A stretch of 64,000 nt of DNA from Anaerolineales bacterium. GTDB taxonomy: Bacteria; Chloroflexota; Anaerolineae; Anaerolineales; Villigracilaceae. A model generated the notes under the pieces. That model was not told the DNA's origin. It saw nothing but the letters and a program-made list of their open reading frames with translations, and made no database searches. Within the stretch, counting starts at the first letter, position 1; each line of letters begins with the position of its first letter. The position numbers and the translations under genes are program-made. The DNA lies in assembly GCA_026928255.1 (NCBI GenBank), contig JAIXKJ010000001.1, positions 372,001 through 436,000 on the forward strand, given 5' to 3'. Below, one piece after another: positions 25,294-34,166 of the stretch.

Positions 25294-25878
25294 TTATAAC
25301 GGCTTTCCGCAATTTGGGCAAACTTTTTCATTCGCCTTAACTGCAAACCCGCAAGCGCGGCAAGCGACGGGTTGGACGTTGCCCATTGGCGCGCCGCAAG
25401 CGCTGCACGAAGCCGCGCCGACGAGGTTGGCGACGTGGCAATATTCGCAAGTTACGCGCTTCAAATTTTCCGAAAGGTCGGCGGACGCGCCCGCCGCCCG
25501 CGCCGTCTGAGAGATGACCGCCCAAATGCGTTCGCCCATTTGCAAACTTTGAACGTCTTGCGCGAGGTCGTCCAGCCGCCCAAGCAAACTGAACGGATTG
25601 CGAATAGCGGAAAACGCCGTCGCTCCGATGCTGGCGGCGATGCCCAGCCACGCCTGCTGACCCAGTTCCGCCATGACGCCGTCTTCGACGGATTGAATCG
25701 TTACCGTCATTGCCGTTTGTCCGCCCGACGGAGAATCGGGGCGCGTGCCGACCTGCACGATGACTTTGTCGCCTTCGCCCAACGAATGAGCGCGCAAATT
25801 GCCTTGATTAAATTCCGCAATCAACGCCCGCGCCAAATCGGCGGGTTGAAGGTTTCCGTGAAAAATTTTGCGTTCCAT
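25294..25878 (-). CDS. Double zinc-ribbon protein
   Basis: 194 residues from the ATG at 25878. The N-terminal 120 residues are an uncharacterised alpha/beta region with a hydrophobic patch (LGIAASIGATAFSAI). The C-terminus has two zinc ribbons, CEYCHVANLVGAASCSACG and CRACGFAVKANEKVCPNCG. It is the first gene of the FHA/SEDS operon and may be a scaffold or regulator of it; that is inference from position only. It is divergent from the SH3 protein genes. Confidence 0.8.
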   Translation of the reverse strand: MERKIFHGNLQPADLARALIAEFNQGNLRAHSLGEGDKVIVQVGTRPDSPSGGQTAMTVTIQSVEDGVMAELGQQAWLGIAASIGATAFSAIRNPFSLLGRLDDLAQDVQSLQMGERIWAVISQTARAAGASADLSENLKRVTCEYCHVANLVGAASCSACGAPMGNVQPVACRACGFAVKANEKVCPNCGKPL

Positions 25879-25925
25879 AGACTCGATTATAATCGCTTTG
25901 CGATTCTCCTTTTGTGAAATACGAA

Positions 25926-26513
25926 ATGACAAAATTTAAGTTTCCCTTTTTTTTGACGTTAACCCTCGCCCTCGTTTTTGGAATCTCCTCCGCCGCGCTC
26001 TGGGACGACGCCCGCGCTCAGGACGATACGGGCGGTCTGTTCGTTACCGTCGTCAGCGACGAGCCTGAAATCAACGTCCGCATGGGACCGAACGCTTTGG
26101 TTTATCCCGTCATTGGCAAATTGGCGCGCGGCGCAACCGCCCCCGCTTTGGGACGTTCGCAAGGCGGCGATTGGGTGCAAATCAAATTCGCGGCGGGACC
26201 CAACGGCAAAGGCTGGGTGTACGCCCCGCTGGTGGAGGTCTCGCCGCCGGGCAACCTGCAAATTGTGGACGCGCCGCCGACTCCGCTGCAACCGCCGACT
26301 TCCACCATAGACCCGACTCTCGCCGCGCAATTTATCGTCCAAGCCGCCAGCACGCGCCTGCCGACCTACACGCCCGCGCCGACGTTGTCCGCCGTCCATT
26401 TTGACGCGCCGAAAACTTGGCAAAGCGAAACGCCGTGGGCGCCGATCATCGTCGCGCTGACGGTTTTAGGCATGGTCGGTTTTCTGCTTTCCCTTTTGCT
26501 TCCGCGACGGTAA
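25926..26513 (+). CDS. Secreted SH3-domain protein with C-terminal membrane anchor
   Basis: 195 residues from the ATG at 25926; a GTG 12 nt earlier is the alternative start. It has a signal peptide (about 1-28), a bacterial SH3 domain (NVRMGPNALVYPVIGKLARG, GWVYAPLVEV), a Pro/Thr-rich linker and a C-terminal helix followed by two Arg, so it should sit on the outer face with a membrane anchor. It is a tandem paralogue of the next gene (both carry TRLPTYTP before the C-terminal helix) and may bind cell wall. Confidence 0.8.
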   Translation: MTKFKFPFFLTLTLALVFGISSAALWDDARAQDDTGGLFVTVVSDEPEINVRMGPNALVYPVIGKLARGATAPALGRSQGGDWVQIKFAAGPNGKGWVYAPLVEVSPPGNLQIVDAPPTPLQPPTSTIDPTLAAQFIVQAASTRLPTYTPAPTLSAVHFDAPKTWQSETPWAPIIVALTVLGMVGFLLSLLLPRR

Positions 26514-26515
26514 TC

Positions 26516-27139
26516 ATGCGCGAATTGACAAAACGCTTGGCGGCTTTTTTGCTCTTCGCCGCGCTGGGCGGGTGGGCGCTCTTTTATCAACCGACGCAAC
26601 GCCCCACGTTCGCGCAACAGCCGACGGGTTCGATTGCCACCGTAACAGGCACGCCTTCGGGGTTAATTGTGCGCGTCAACCTCGACCAAAATTTTGAGGT
26701 GATTAACGTGTACGCCGGCCCGAGTTCCTACATCTACCCGTCCGTCGGCGTGATATTGATGGGGCAAGAAATTCCCGCCTTCGGCATTTCGGAAGACGGG
26801 CAATGGCTGCAAATCTACTATCCGGGCGTGCCTAGTTCGACGGCTTGGGTTTACGGACCGTACGTTTCCGTCATCCAAGACGGACCGCTGCCGACGATTC
26901 TCAACCCCCACACGCCGACTCCCGCCTCGACCCCGACCATCGAGCCGACTCTCGCCGCCGCGCTCATCGCCCCGATGACGGCGACTCGTCTGCCGACTTA
27001 CACGCCGCCTCCCGCGTTAATCGTCCCGACATTTTTGCCCCCCGCCTCGACGCGCGGCGCGCCCGCCGGCTTATTTATTTTGCTTCTAGGCTTCGTCGGC
27101 GGGGTGGGAACGTTGATTTCTTTCTTGCGCGGCAGATAA
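26516..27139 (+). CDS. Secreted SH3-domain protein, tandem paralogue
   Basis: 207 residues from the ATG at 26516, 2 nt after the previous stop. Same plan as its neighbour: signal peptide, SH3-like domain (NVYAGPSSYIYPSVGVI, AWVYGPYVSV), Pro/Thr linker with the shared TRLPTYTP motif, and a C-terminal helix ending FLRGR. The pair looks like a tandem duplication that has diverged in the SH3 core. Surface or peptidoglycan binding is inferred from the fold. Confidence 0.8.
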   Translation: MRELTKRLAAFLLFAALGGWALFYQPTQRPTFAQQPTGSIATVTGTPSGLIVRVNLDQNFEVINVYAGPSSYIYPSVGVILMGQEIPAFGISEDGQWLQIYYPGVPSSTAWVYGPYVSVIQDGPLPTILNPHTPTPASTPTIEPTLAAALIAPMTATRLPTYTPPPALIVPTFLPPASTRGAPAGLFILLLGFVGGVGTLISFLRGR

Positions 27140-27168
27140 AAAAAGACAGGCGAACGCCTGTCTTTTTA
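27138..27168. terminator. Bidirectional intrinsic terminator
   Basis: A-run, stem GACAGGC/GCCTGTC with a GAAC loop, then T-run, between the convergent SH3 gene and the Fe-S carrier gene. Confidence 0.9.
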
Positions 27169-27181
27169 TGACCAATAAAAT

Positions 27182-27616
27182 TTAGTGACCGCCGCAAGCG
27201 CAGGAACTTTCGCCCCCGCCCCCGCCGCCGCAAGAACCGCCGCCGCCGCAACCGCAGGAGCTTTCGCCGCCGCCGCTGCAACCGCAAGAGCCGCCTTGCG
27301 CTTTCGCGTTCGGGCTGTTGACGGCGAAGCCCGCGCCGTGCGTCGGGTCGTTGACAAAGTCCACCGTCGCGTCGCGCAGATATTCCGCCGAGACTTCGTC
27401 CACCACCACGCGGACGCCGTCGGCTTCAAAGGTCGTGTCCACGTCGCGGATGTTATTGTCGAGCGCCATGCCGAAGTTGACTCCGCAGCATCCGCTGCTG
27501 GCGACGTACACGCGCAAAGCGTAGCCGTCTAACTTTCGTTCGGTTAAGATATTTTTAACCGCATCGCTGGCAGCGGGAGTAAGCGTAAACAGATTCGTGC
27601 TAATTTCTTGGAGCAT
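27182..27616 (-). CDS. A-type Fe-S carrier (IscA/HesB family) with Cys-Gly-rich tail
   Basis: 144 residues from the ATG at 27616 (AGGAG 9 nt upstream). The N-terminal domain fits the IscA/HesB fold: LTPAASDAVKNIL, the first ligand region ASSGCCGVNFGMALD (Cys43/Cys44) and DFVNDPTHGAGFAVNSPNA. Ordinary family members end soon after with one CGCG; here the last 30 residues repeat CGC, SCGC and SCACGG within runs of Gly. The number of thiols far exceeds what one cluster needs. Extra metal or cluster binding is a guess. Confidence 0.82.
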   Translation of the reverse strand: MLQEISTNLFTLTPAASDAVKNILTERKLDGYALRVYVASSGCCGVNFGMALDNNIRDVDTTFEADGVRVVVDEVSAEYLRDATVDFVNDPTHGAGFAVNSPNAKAQGGSCGCSGGGESSCGCGGGGSCGGGGGGESSCACGGH

Positions 27617-27954
27617 AATTTTTTTCTCCTTTGTGTAAAATTCCACAAATATTATCAGATTTGGATAAAGATGTCAACTTTTGAGGCTTTCTATAAAAAA
27701 GATTTTTTTATTTCTAATAAAAATATTGACATTTTTGGACTTAAAAATTAATATTGAGAAAGTTCTAACATTTTTGTAAGGAAGATTGGTAAATATGGGG
27801 ATAGATGATATGGCGGCGAGGGGAGGGCGAACACGTAATGATTTATTGTATTTTATAAATTGCAGTATTTAGCGTGAGAGGAGGCGGTATTTGAAAAAAC
27901 ATTTTTTTGATTTAGCGCACAATTTTCAAGGCATTAATCTTTAAGGAGAATAAT
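27617..27954. other. AT-rich intergenic region with possible promoter
   Basis: 338 bp, clearly more AT-rich than the surroundings, between divergent genes. A candidate promoter for the beta-helix gene is TTGACA at 27726-27731, a 17-bp spacer and TAATAT. No gene or strong hairpin seen. Confidence 0.5.
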
Positions 27955-30513
27955 ATGCATACGGAATTACATCGTTTTCGCGCGCGAATATGGAGTCTTT
28001 TGTCGCTAGTTTTGATCGTTGCCCTAGCCGCTTCTTGGCAAAACGCTAAGGCGGCGACAAATCAATATACGGTTACGCCAGTTTCGGCGGATTGGGTGCT
28101 TGTTAATGATAACAACACCACTGGCGATTGGGCGGCAGGGTTTCAAAATGGACCTGTTGTTTCGCCGCTTGGCAATGGCAGCCTTTTTATTCAGTTGAAC
28201 AGCGCTCTCGCAGGTATTTTCTACGGATCCCCGAAATATCAGGGAACGAAACTTGCGGACATCGCAACTCTCAGTTATTCGACCTATAGCAATAATAACA
28301 CCACCGCCATTGCTTTTCAGATTAATTATGATCTCGATATGACAGTCGGCGGGGCACGCCCCTGGTTTGGACGCTTAATCTACGAACCTTATACCAGCGG
28401 AAGCGTCGTTGCCAACACCTGGCAGACTTGGGACATGCTTGCAGGAAAATGGTGGGCAAGCAATAATGGCAATTCCACCGTAGATGATGCGGGAAACTGT
28501 CCGCAAAATTCGCCCTGTACTTGGAGTCAGCTTCTTACAAAATTTCCCAATATTGGAATTCGTAATGACAGTAATTCCATGATTTTGTTCAAAGCAGGCT
28601 CGAACTGGAGTGGTTTCCGTGGCAATGTGGATAATTTTGTCATTGAAATAAGCGGCGGAAATAAGGACGTTTACGACTTTGAATTCCAACCTTCGATAGC
28701 TTATGTAGATGACGATTGGGCGGGGACGACTCCAGGCACAGACCCAGACGGCGCGGGACCCGCGACTTCTTTCGGTTATGACGCCTTTGCAACCATTCAA
28801 GGCGGAATTGACGGCGTCCTTTCTGGCGGAACGGTTCACGTTCTGGCTGGCACATATAACGAAGATGTTAATATCAATAAACCGCTGACACTTTCAGGCG
28901 CAAACTCTGCGACGACAATCGTTCAAGGACCGATTGGAGGAAACGCCAGCACATTCCGCGTTACGGCGAACAATGTAGTATTGCAAGGCTTTACGATTAC
29001 TCGCGTGGGAAATAACATAGGAGATTGGAATAATGCGGGCTTAAATTCGGCGGGGATTTCAATTCAGGGAGCATATACAAACGCTGTCATCCAGAATAAT
29101 CTAATTGTCGGTAACCGTACGGGTATTGATATTAATAATAGTTCGGGGCATACGATCCAGAACAATCAAATCAACGATAATCGTACGGGGTTATTGTTCA
29201 GAAATAAAACTGACAATATGACAGTTTTGGACAATGAAATTAAAGGGAACTGGACGGTGGGCATTCTGTTCCTTGATGCAAGTTCTGGAACAAATAGCCC
29301 CGAACAGTCCGCGCACAATTCCACGTTTAGCGGAAACGACTTAAGCGGCAACTGGTATGGACAGGTCGTCGAACGCCAAACTGGAGGTTCGCTTCCTGCT
29401 CCTGCCACAACAAATACAAAGAACTTTGTCGGCAATTGGTGGGGAACGACGGCGCCAGTGGTTTCAACTGCTGATAGCGGAGAGCCAGGTTATGCTGCTC
29501 TGATTCCTGTTGCTTATGGCGGTTCTGCAACGCCTCCTGGCGGCAAACCGGACATCCTTGGACCTGCTTCCGCAAACATCATCTATCAGCCTCTATGTTT
29601 CAATCCTACCTGCGCGCCGGATGTTACAGCCCCGACCGTTTCCTCCATCGTTCGCGTAAATACAAACCCGACTGCCGCCGCCAGCGTGAACTTCACCGTA
29701 ACCTTTTCAGAAGATGTAACGGGAGTCGACGCGCTTGATTTTGCGCTGATGACGACAGGAGGAATTTCTGGCGCTTCAGTTACAAGCGTTAGCGGTTCAG
29801 GCTCGACATATACCGTCTCTGTGAACACAGGCGCAGGCGACGGCACTATTCGTCTTGATGTGTCCGCTACCGCCACAATTTCTGATTTGGCGAACAATGC
29901 GATGACAAGTCTGCCCTTTACGAGCGGAGAAATTTACACGATAGATAGATCTCTTGGAACGCCTTTTTATTCTGTCGCTAGTCAAGACGGCTGGATTCTG
30001 GAAACAAATGAAACCAGCAATAAGGGCGGCTCGTTGAATAGCGGCGCTAAATTCCTGAATATCGGCGATGACGAAGCAAATCGCCAATATCGCGCCGTTC
30101 TCTCTTTTGATACCTCTACGCTGCCGGATAACGCGGTAGTTTCCTCCGTTCTGTTGAGAATTAAACCAAAAGGCGTAGTCGGCGGAGGCAATCCGATTAA
30201 TATCCTCAAAGGCTTCAAAGTAGATATGGCGACGAACGGCGTATTTGGGGCGCCTGGTTTAGAACTTAGCGACTTTTACGCGACAGGCGTTACCCTTAAC
30301 GACATATTTAAACCCGCCTTGACCGGCGGTTGGTACTCGTTAGATTTGAGCGCGGGCGCGTCGCAAATTAACTTGACGGGCGCAACGCAAATTCGTTTGC
30401 GCTTCAAACTTGACGATAATAATAATCACATTGCAAATATCTTACAAATATTTAGCGGTAATGCGGCGTTGGCAAAACGTCCGCAATTGATTGTGAATTA
30501 CTCTGTCCCATAG
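27955..30513 (+). CDS. Secreted parallel beta-helix protein with Ig-like and DNRLRE-type domains
   Basis: 852 residues, preceded by AAGGAG. A signal peptide ends near AKAA (about residue 35). It then has a Concanavalin-like N-terminal region (about 40-240), right-handed beta-helix repeats (about 265-490; AVIQNNLIVGNRTGIDINNS, TIQNNQINDNRTGL), an Ig-like domain starting near TAPTVSSI (about 560-665) and a DNRLRE-type C-terminal domain (RQYRAVLSFDTSTLP). Likely an exported polysaccharide-binding, polysaccharide-degrading or adhesive surface protein. Its codons are more A/T-rich at the third position than those of its neighbours. Confidence 0.82.
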   Translation: MHTELHRFRARIWSLLSLVLIVALAASWQNAKAATNQYTVTPVSADWVLVNDNNTTGDWAAGFQNGPVVSPLGNGSLFIQLNSALAGIFYGSPKYQGTKLADIATLSYSTYSNNNTTAIAFQINYDLDMTVGGARPWFGRLIYEPYTSGSVVANTWQTWDMLAGKWWASNNGNSTVDDAGNCPQNSPCTWSQLLTKFPNIGIRNDSNSMILFKAGSNWSGFRGNVDNFVIEISGGNKDVYDFEFQPSIAYVDDDWAGTTPGTDPDGAGPATSFGYDAFATIQGGIDGVLSGGTVHVLAGTYNEDVNINKPLTLSGANSATTIVQGPIGGNASTFRVTANNVVLQGFTITRVGNNIGDWNNAGLNSAGISIQGAYTNAVIQNNLIVGNRTGIDINNSSGHTIQNNQINDNRTGLLFRNKTDNMTVLDNEIKGNWTVGILFLDASSGTNSPEQSAHNSTFSGNDLSGNWYGQVVERQTGGSLPAPATTNTKNFVGNWWGTTAPVVSTADSGEPGYAALIPVAYGGSATPPGGKPDILGPASANIIYQPLCFNPTCAPDVTAPTVSSIVRVNTNPTAAASVNFTVTFSEDVTGVDALDFALMTTGGISGASVTSVSGSGSTYTVSVNTGAGDGTIRLDVSATATISDLANNAMTSLPFTSGEIYTIDRSLGTPFYSVASQDGWILETNETSNKGGSLNSGAKFLNIGDDEANRQYRAVLSFDTSTLPDNAVVSSVLLRIKPKGVVGGGNPINILKGFKVDMATNGVFGAPGLELSDFYATGVTLNDIFKPALTGGWYSLDLSAGASQINLTGATQIRLRFKLDDNNNHIANILQIFSGNAALAKRPQLIVNYSVP

Positions 30514-30537
30514 CGACGATAATTAGTCATAGTTAAT

Positions 30538-30572
30538 AAATAGTCCGCCAAACTAAATCTGGCGGACTATTT
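30538..30572 (+). terminator. Intrinsic terminator-like hairpin after beta-helix gene
   Basis: AAATAGTCCGCCA and its complement TGGCGGACTATTT form a 13-bp stem with a 9-nt loop, 25 nt past the stop. Confidence 0.75.
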
Positions 30573-30654
30573 ATATTTCTCCTCCTTTTCTTCGCTTCCG
30601 TTTTCTTTGCTATAATCTTTTCATCTTAATGAAGAACTTGCAGGAGTTGACCTT

Positions 30655-33207
30655 ATGAGTAAATCGGCATTTTATCTTGGACGTTCGTTCGACGCGAAAA
30701 GCGCCAGCCTGACGACAGACAACGTCAACTACGACGCGGACGATTTAACCACGCACGCCGTCGTCGTCGGCATGACGGGCTCCGGGAAAACAGGGCTGTG
30801 CATCGGCTTGTTGGAAGAGGCGGCGTTGAACGGCGTCCCTGCCGTGATCGTTGATCCCAAAGGCGATTTGACCAATCTGCTTTTGCATTTTCCCGATTTG
30901 CTCCCGCAAGATTTTCAACCGTGGATTGACCCCGAAATTGCGCGCCGCGCAAACAAAACGCCCGAACAAGCCGCGATGGAAGCGGCGACTTCTTGGCGCA
31001 AAGGCATTCAAGAATGGGGCATGACTCCCGAACGAATCCTCGACCTTAAAAATTCGGCGGACTTCGCCGTTTACACGCCCGGTTCGACGGCAGGGCTGCC
31101 CATCAGCGTGCTTTCGACTCTCGAAGCGCCCGCTTTGAGTTGGGAGACCGAAAGCGAAATTTTGCGCGAGCGCATTTCCAGCGCCGTTACCGCGTTGCTG
31201 GGGTTGGCTGGTCTGAACGACCTCGACCCGATCAGTTCGCGCGAACGCATTTTATTGGCGAACATTTTTGAAGATCATTGGCGCAACGGCAAAGCGCTCG
31301 ACCTTAAAGAACTGATTCTGCAAATTCAAAACCCAGACGTTAAAGAATTTGGCGCGTTTTCCGTAGATAGTTTCTTCCCGCCCAAAGACCGCACAACGCT
31401 CGCCATGACTATCAACAGCATTCTCGCCGCGCCGACCTTTGAAGCCTGGCGCGAAGGACAAGCGTTAGACGTGCAAGCCTTGCTCTTCAAAGCCGACGGA
31501 ACGCCGCGCCACAGCATCTTTTATTTGGCGCACCTTTCCGACAGCGAACGCATGTTTTTCACGACCCTTTTATTCTCCGCCGTCGAGACCTGGATGCGAA
31601 CGCAAAAAGGCTCGAACGCTTTGCGCGCCATCCTCTACATGGACGAAATCTACGGCTACCTGCCGCCTACCGCCAACCCGCCGTCGAAACAGCCGCTGCT
31701 TCGCATGTTAAAACAAGCCCGCGCTTTCGGCTTGGGCATTTTGCTCGCCACGCAAAACCCGGTAGACCTCGACTACAAAGCCCTTTCCAACGCTGGCACT
31801 TGGTTCATCGGCAAACTGCAAACCGAACGCGACAAACTTCGTCTGCTCGACGGTTTGGAAAGTTTGGCGGGCGGCTTCTCTCGCGCCGAAATGGACAAAC
31901 TCATTTCCTCGCTCGGCAAGCGCGTCTTCGTTATGAACAACGTCCACGACAAAGCGCCGACTCTCTTCCAAACGCGCTGGGCGATGAACTTCCTCGCCGG
32001 CCCGCTGACCCGTTCGCAAATCCGCGATTTGAACGCGCTGGTCGGAGTCCAAACGCCCGCGCCGCAAACCCCGCCGACGCAGACTCAGCCGTCCGCGCCT
32101 TCGTTTGCGCCTCAGCCGCTGGACCGCTTGCAACCGATCCCTGCGGTAACGGCGGCGACGCAAGCCGCGCCGATTCCCCAAGCCGCGCCCTCGTCCGCTT
32201 TTGCGGGCGGAAGCGCCACCAAACCCGCGCTCCCCGCCGGCGTCCGCGAATATTATCTGCCGCAAAATCACAGCCTCGCCGAAGCCTACAAAGCCGAAGG
32301 AAAATCACAAGCCTACGGCGCGACGATTCAAGGCGTAATTTACAAACCAATTCTGCTGGCGTCCGCCCAAGTGCGCGTGCTAGACCGCAAATACGGCGTG
32401 GACGCGGACATAACCAAAACTGCGCTCGTGAATCAATTGGACAATCGCGGCATTGTGCGTTGGGAAGATTTCCCCTACGCCGGACCCGCGCTGGACAAAT
32501 TAGAAATCGCGCCGACTCCTTCGGCGAAATACGACGCGATTAATCCGCCGCTCAACGATTCAAAGTTAATGACCGCTTTGCAAAAAGATTTCGCCGATTG
32601 GGTTGTTCGCAATTCCTCCGTAACGGCGCGGGCGAACGAAACGCTGAAAGTGTACGCGGGTCCCGACGTTTCCTCCACCGATTTTATGAAAGCCTGCGCC
32701 GACGCCGCCCGCGATTTGCGCGACGCGGATATTTCTAAAAAGACCGCCGCGCTGGATAAAAAGATTAAAACGCTGGAAGATAAACTCGTCCGCGAAGAGC
32801 GCGAGCTGCGCCAAGACCAAGAGAACTTACGCAACCGCAACATCGAAACGGGCTTAAGCGGCGCGGAAACCCTCGCCGGGCTTTTCGGCATAGGGCGCAA
32901 GAAAAGTTTATCCACGTCGGTTTCAAAATATCGCATGGCGCAAAACGCCAGAGAAGAAGTGCGCGAATCGGAAGAAGCGATTGCTCAATTCAATAAAGAA
33001 ATTGCAGACTTGCGCCGCGAGCGCGAGCAAACGACGAAAGAAATTACCGACCGCTGGGGCGCCGTCGTCAACGACATTAACGAAGTGTCCGTCAGCCCGA
33101 AGAAAACGGACGTTTACGTCAACCTCTTCGGCGTGGCTTGGAAGCCGTATTACGTCGTCCAAGCGGGCGGCGAAACGCTGGAACTTTCCGCCTTTGGCGC
33201 GGATTAA
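30655..33207 (+). CDS. HerA/DUF87-type ATPase with C-terminal coiled coil
   Basis: 850 residues; GGAG precedes the ATG. The N-terminal ATPase core has Walker A GMTGSGKTG (39-47), a DPKGD loop, Walker B ILYMDEIYGYLP (Asp330/Glu331) and the sensor LLATQNPVD. A Pro/Gln/Ala-rich linker (about 465-530) follows, then an all-new C-terminal region with a charged coiled coil (about 690-740 and 770-810). HerA-family ATPases are hexameric DNA or protein pumps. No NurA nuclease gene lies nearby, so the substrate is unknown. A membrane protein gene follows directly. Confidence 0.85.
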   Translation: MSKSAFYLGRSFDAKSASLTTDNVNYDADDLTTHAVVVGMTGSGKTGLCIGLLEEAALNGVPAVIVDPKGDLTNLLLHFPDLLPQDFQPWIDPEIARRANKTPEQAAMEAATSWRKGIQEWGMTPERILDLKNSADFAVYTPGSTAGLPISVLSTLEAPALSWETESEILRERISSAVTALLGLAGLNDLDPISSRERILLANIFEDHWRNGKALDLKELILQIQNPDVKEFGAFSVDSFFPPKDRTTLAMTINSILAAPTFEAWREGQALDVQALLFKADGTPRHSIFYLAHLSDSERMFFTTLLFSAVETWMRTQKGSNALRAILYMDEIYGYLPPTANPPSKQPLLRMLKQARAFGLGILLATQNPVDLDYKALSNAGTWFIGKLQTERDKLRLLDGLESLAGGFSRAEMDKLISSLGKRVFVMNNVHDKAPTLFQTRWAMNFLAGPLTRSQIRDLNALVGVQTPAPQTPPTQTQPSAPSFAPQPLDRLQPIPAVTAATQAAPIPQAAPSSAFAGGSATKPALPAGVREYYLPQNHSLAEAYKAEGKSQAYGATIQGVIYKPILLASAQVRVLDRKYGVDADITKTALVNQLDNRGIVRWEDFPYAGPALDKLEIAPTPSAKYDAINPPLNDSKLMTALQKDFADWVVRNSSVTARANETLKVYAGPDVSSTDFMKACADAARDLRDADISKKTAALDKKIKTLEDKLVREERELRQDQENLRNRNIETGLSGAETLAGLFGIGRKKSLSTSVSKYRMAQNAREEVRESEEAIAQFNKEIADLRREREQTTKEITDRWGAVVNDINEVSVSPKKTDVYVNLFGVAWKPYYVVQAGGETLELSAFGAD

Positions 33208-33211
33208 CGCC

Positions 33212-33781
33212 ATGAGCGCTTTTCTGATTTTATTGGCGCTGGCGCTTTGGGGCGCGGTTCACTCTTTCCTCGCCTCGCGCCTCGCCAAAGATTTAATCGG
33301 CTTGCCGCGTTTTTACCGCCTGCTGTTTAACGGATTTGCGGTTATCGCCTTTGCGCCGATTGTGTATCTGCTGTTGACTCTCGACGATCAAATTTTATAT
33401 CGCGCTTCCGCGCCGTGGAATTCCCTTTTGCGCGGCGGACAAGGCGCGGCGACTTTTCTCGCGGCGTTGGCTTTTCTGCAAACGGACGCGCTTTCTTTCG
33501 TCGGCTTGAGTCAACTCTTCGACGCAAACGCCGCGCTGCGACTTTTTACGGGCGGCTTGTATCGTCTCGTCCGCCATCCGCTGTATCTTTTCAGCATTTT
33601 GATTTTGTGGCTAAACCCGACCATGAGCGCAAACTGGCTGGCGTTTAGTTTCGGCGCGACGCTTTATTTCGTCGTCGGCGCGAAGTTGGAAGAGCGCAAA
33701 CTTTTGCAAGAATTTGGCGCGGACTACGCCGACTATCAACGCCGCGTCCCGTTTTTATTTCCGCTTATCAAAATATCTTGA
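33212..33781 (+). CDS. NnrU/isoprenylcysteine methyltransferase-like membrane protein
   Basis: 189 residues from the ATG at 33212, 4 nt after the ATPase stop. Five or so membrane helices. The motif GLYRLVRHPLYLFSIL and the C-terminal EERKLLQEFGADYADYQRRV are the signature of the PEMT/ICMT and NnrU-like family, in which this region binds S-adenosylmethionine. The methyl acceptor cannot be predicted. Expression is probably coupled to the HerA-like gene. Confidence 0.8.
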   Translation: MSAFLILLALALWGAVHSFLASRLAKDLIGLPRFYRLLFNGFAVIAFAPIVYLLLTLDDQILYRASAPWNSLLRGGQGAATFLAALAFLQTDALSFVGLSQLFDANAALRLFTGGLYRLVRHPLYLFSILILWLNPTMSANWLAFSFGATLYFVVGAKLEERKLLQEFGADYADYQRRVPFLFPLIKIS

Positions 33782-33885
33782 CACGCGATATTAAGCATGG
33801 TAATCTTGCGCCCGTTGAGCCCGTCCGTCTTACTTAGAAAGCGTAGGCGACGGGATAATTTTTTATACAGCAGGAGTACAGAAAG

Positions 33886-34098
33886 ATGTCAGAACGTATT
33901 ATTGGAACCGTCAAGTGGTTCAATGCGACCAAAGGCTACGGCTTTATTGGGCGCGACAACGGCGAAGATGTGTTTGTCCATTTCAGCGCCATTCAGACGG
34001 ACGGTTATCGCAAGTTGGAAGCCGAACAAAAAGTGGAATTTTCCATTGAAGACGGACCCAAAGGCTTGCAAGCCGCTAACGTAACTCCGCTTCAATAA
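33886..34098 (+). CDS. Cold-shock domain protein
   Basis: 70 residues, a single CSD with both RNA-binding motifs: KGYGFIG (RNP1) and DVFVHFS (RNP2). GGAG lies 10 nt before the ATG. Upstream is a roughly 100-nt leader after the membrane protein gene, and a strong terminator follows, so it is probably monocistronic. It should act as an RNA chaperone. Confidence 0.95.
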   Translation: MSERIIGTVKWFNATKGYGFIGRDNGEDVFVHFSAIQTDGYRKLEAEQKVEFSIEDGPKGLQAANVTPLQ

Positions 34099-34118
34099 TC
34101 GAACGTTGCGCTAAAAAC

Positions 34119-34151
34119 AAACCGAGTTGTCGTGAGACAACTCGGTTTTTA
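34119..34151. terminator. Bidirectional intrinsic terminator
   Basis: Arms AACCGAGTTGTC and GACAACTCGGTT with a GTGA loop and T-run, between the convergent cold-shock gene and the membrane protein gene. Confidence 0.92.
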
Positions 34152-34166
34152 TTTGCGAGAGATGAT

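Noticed and set aside
27185..27524. Plus-strand open frames opposite the Fe-S carrier gene
   Set aside because: They consist of Ala-rich antisense readings of Gly/Cys codons with no ribosome site.
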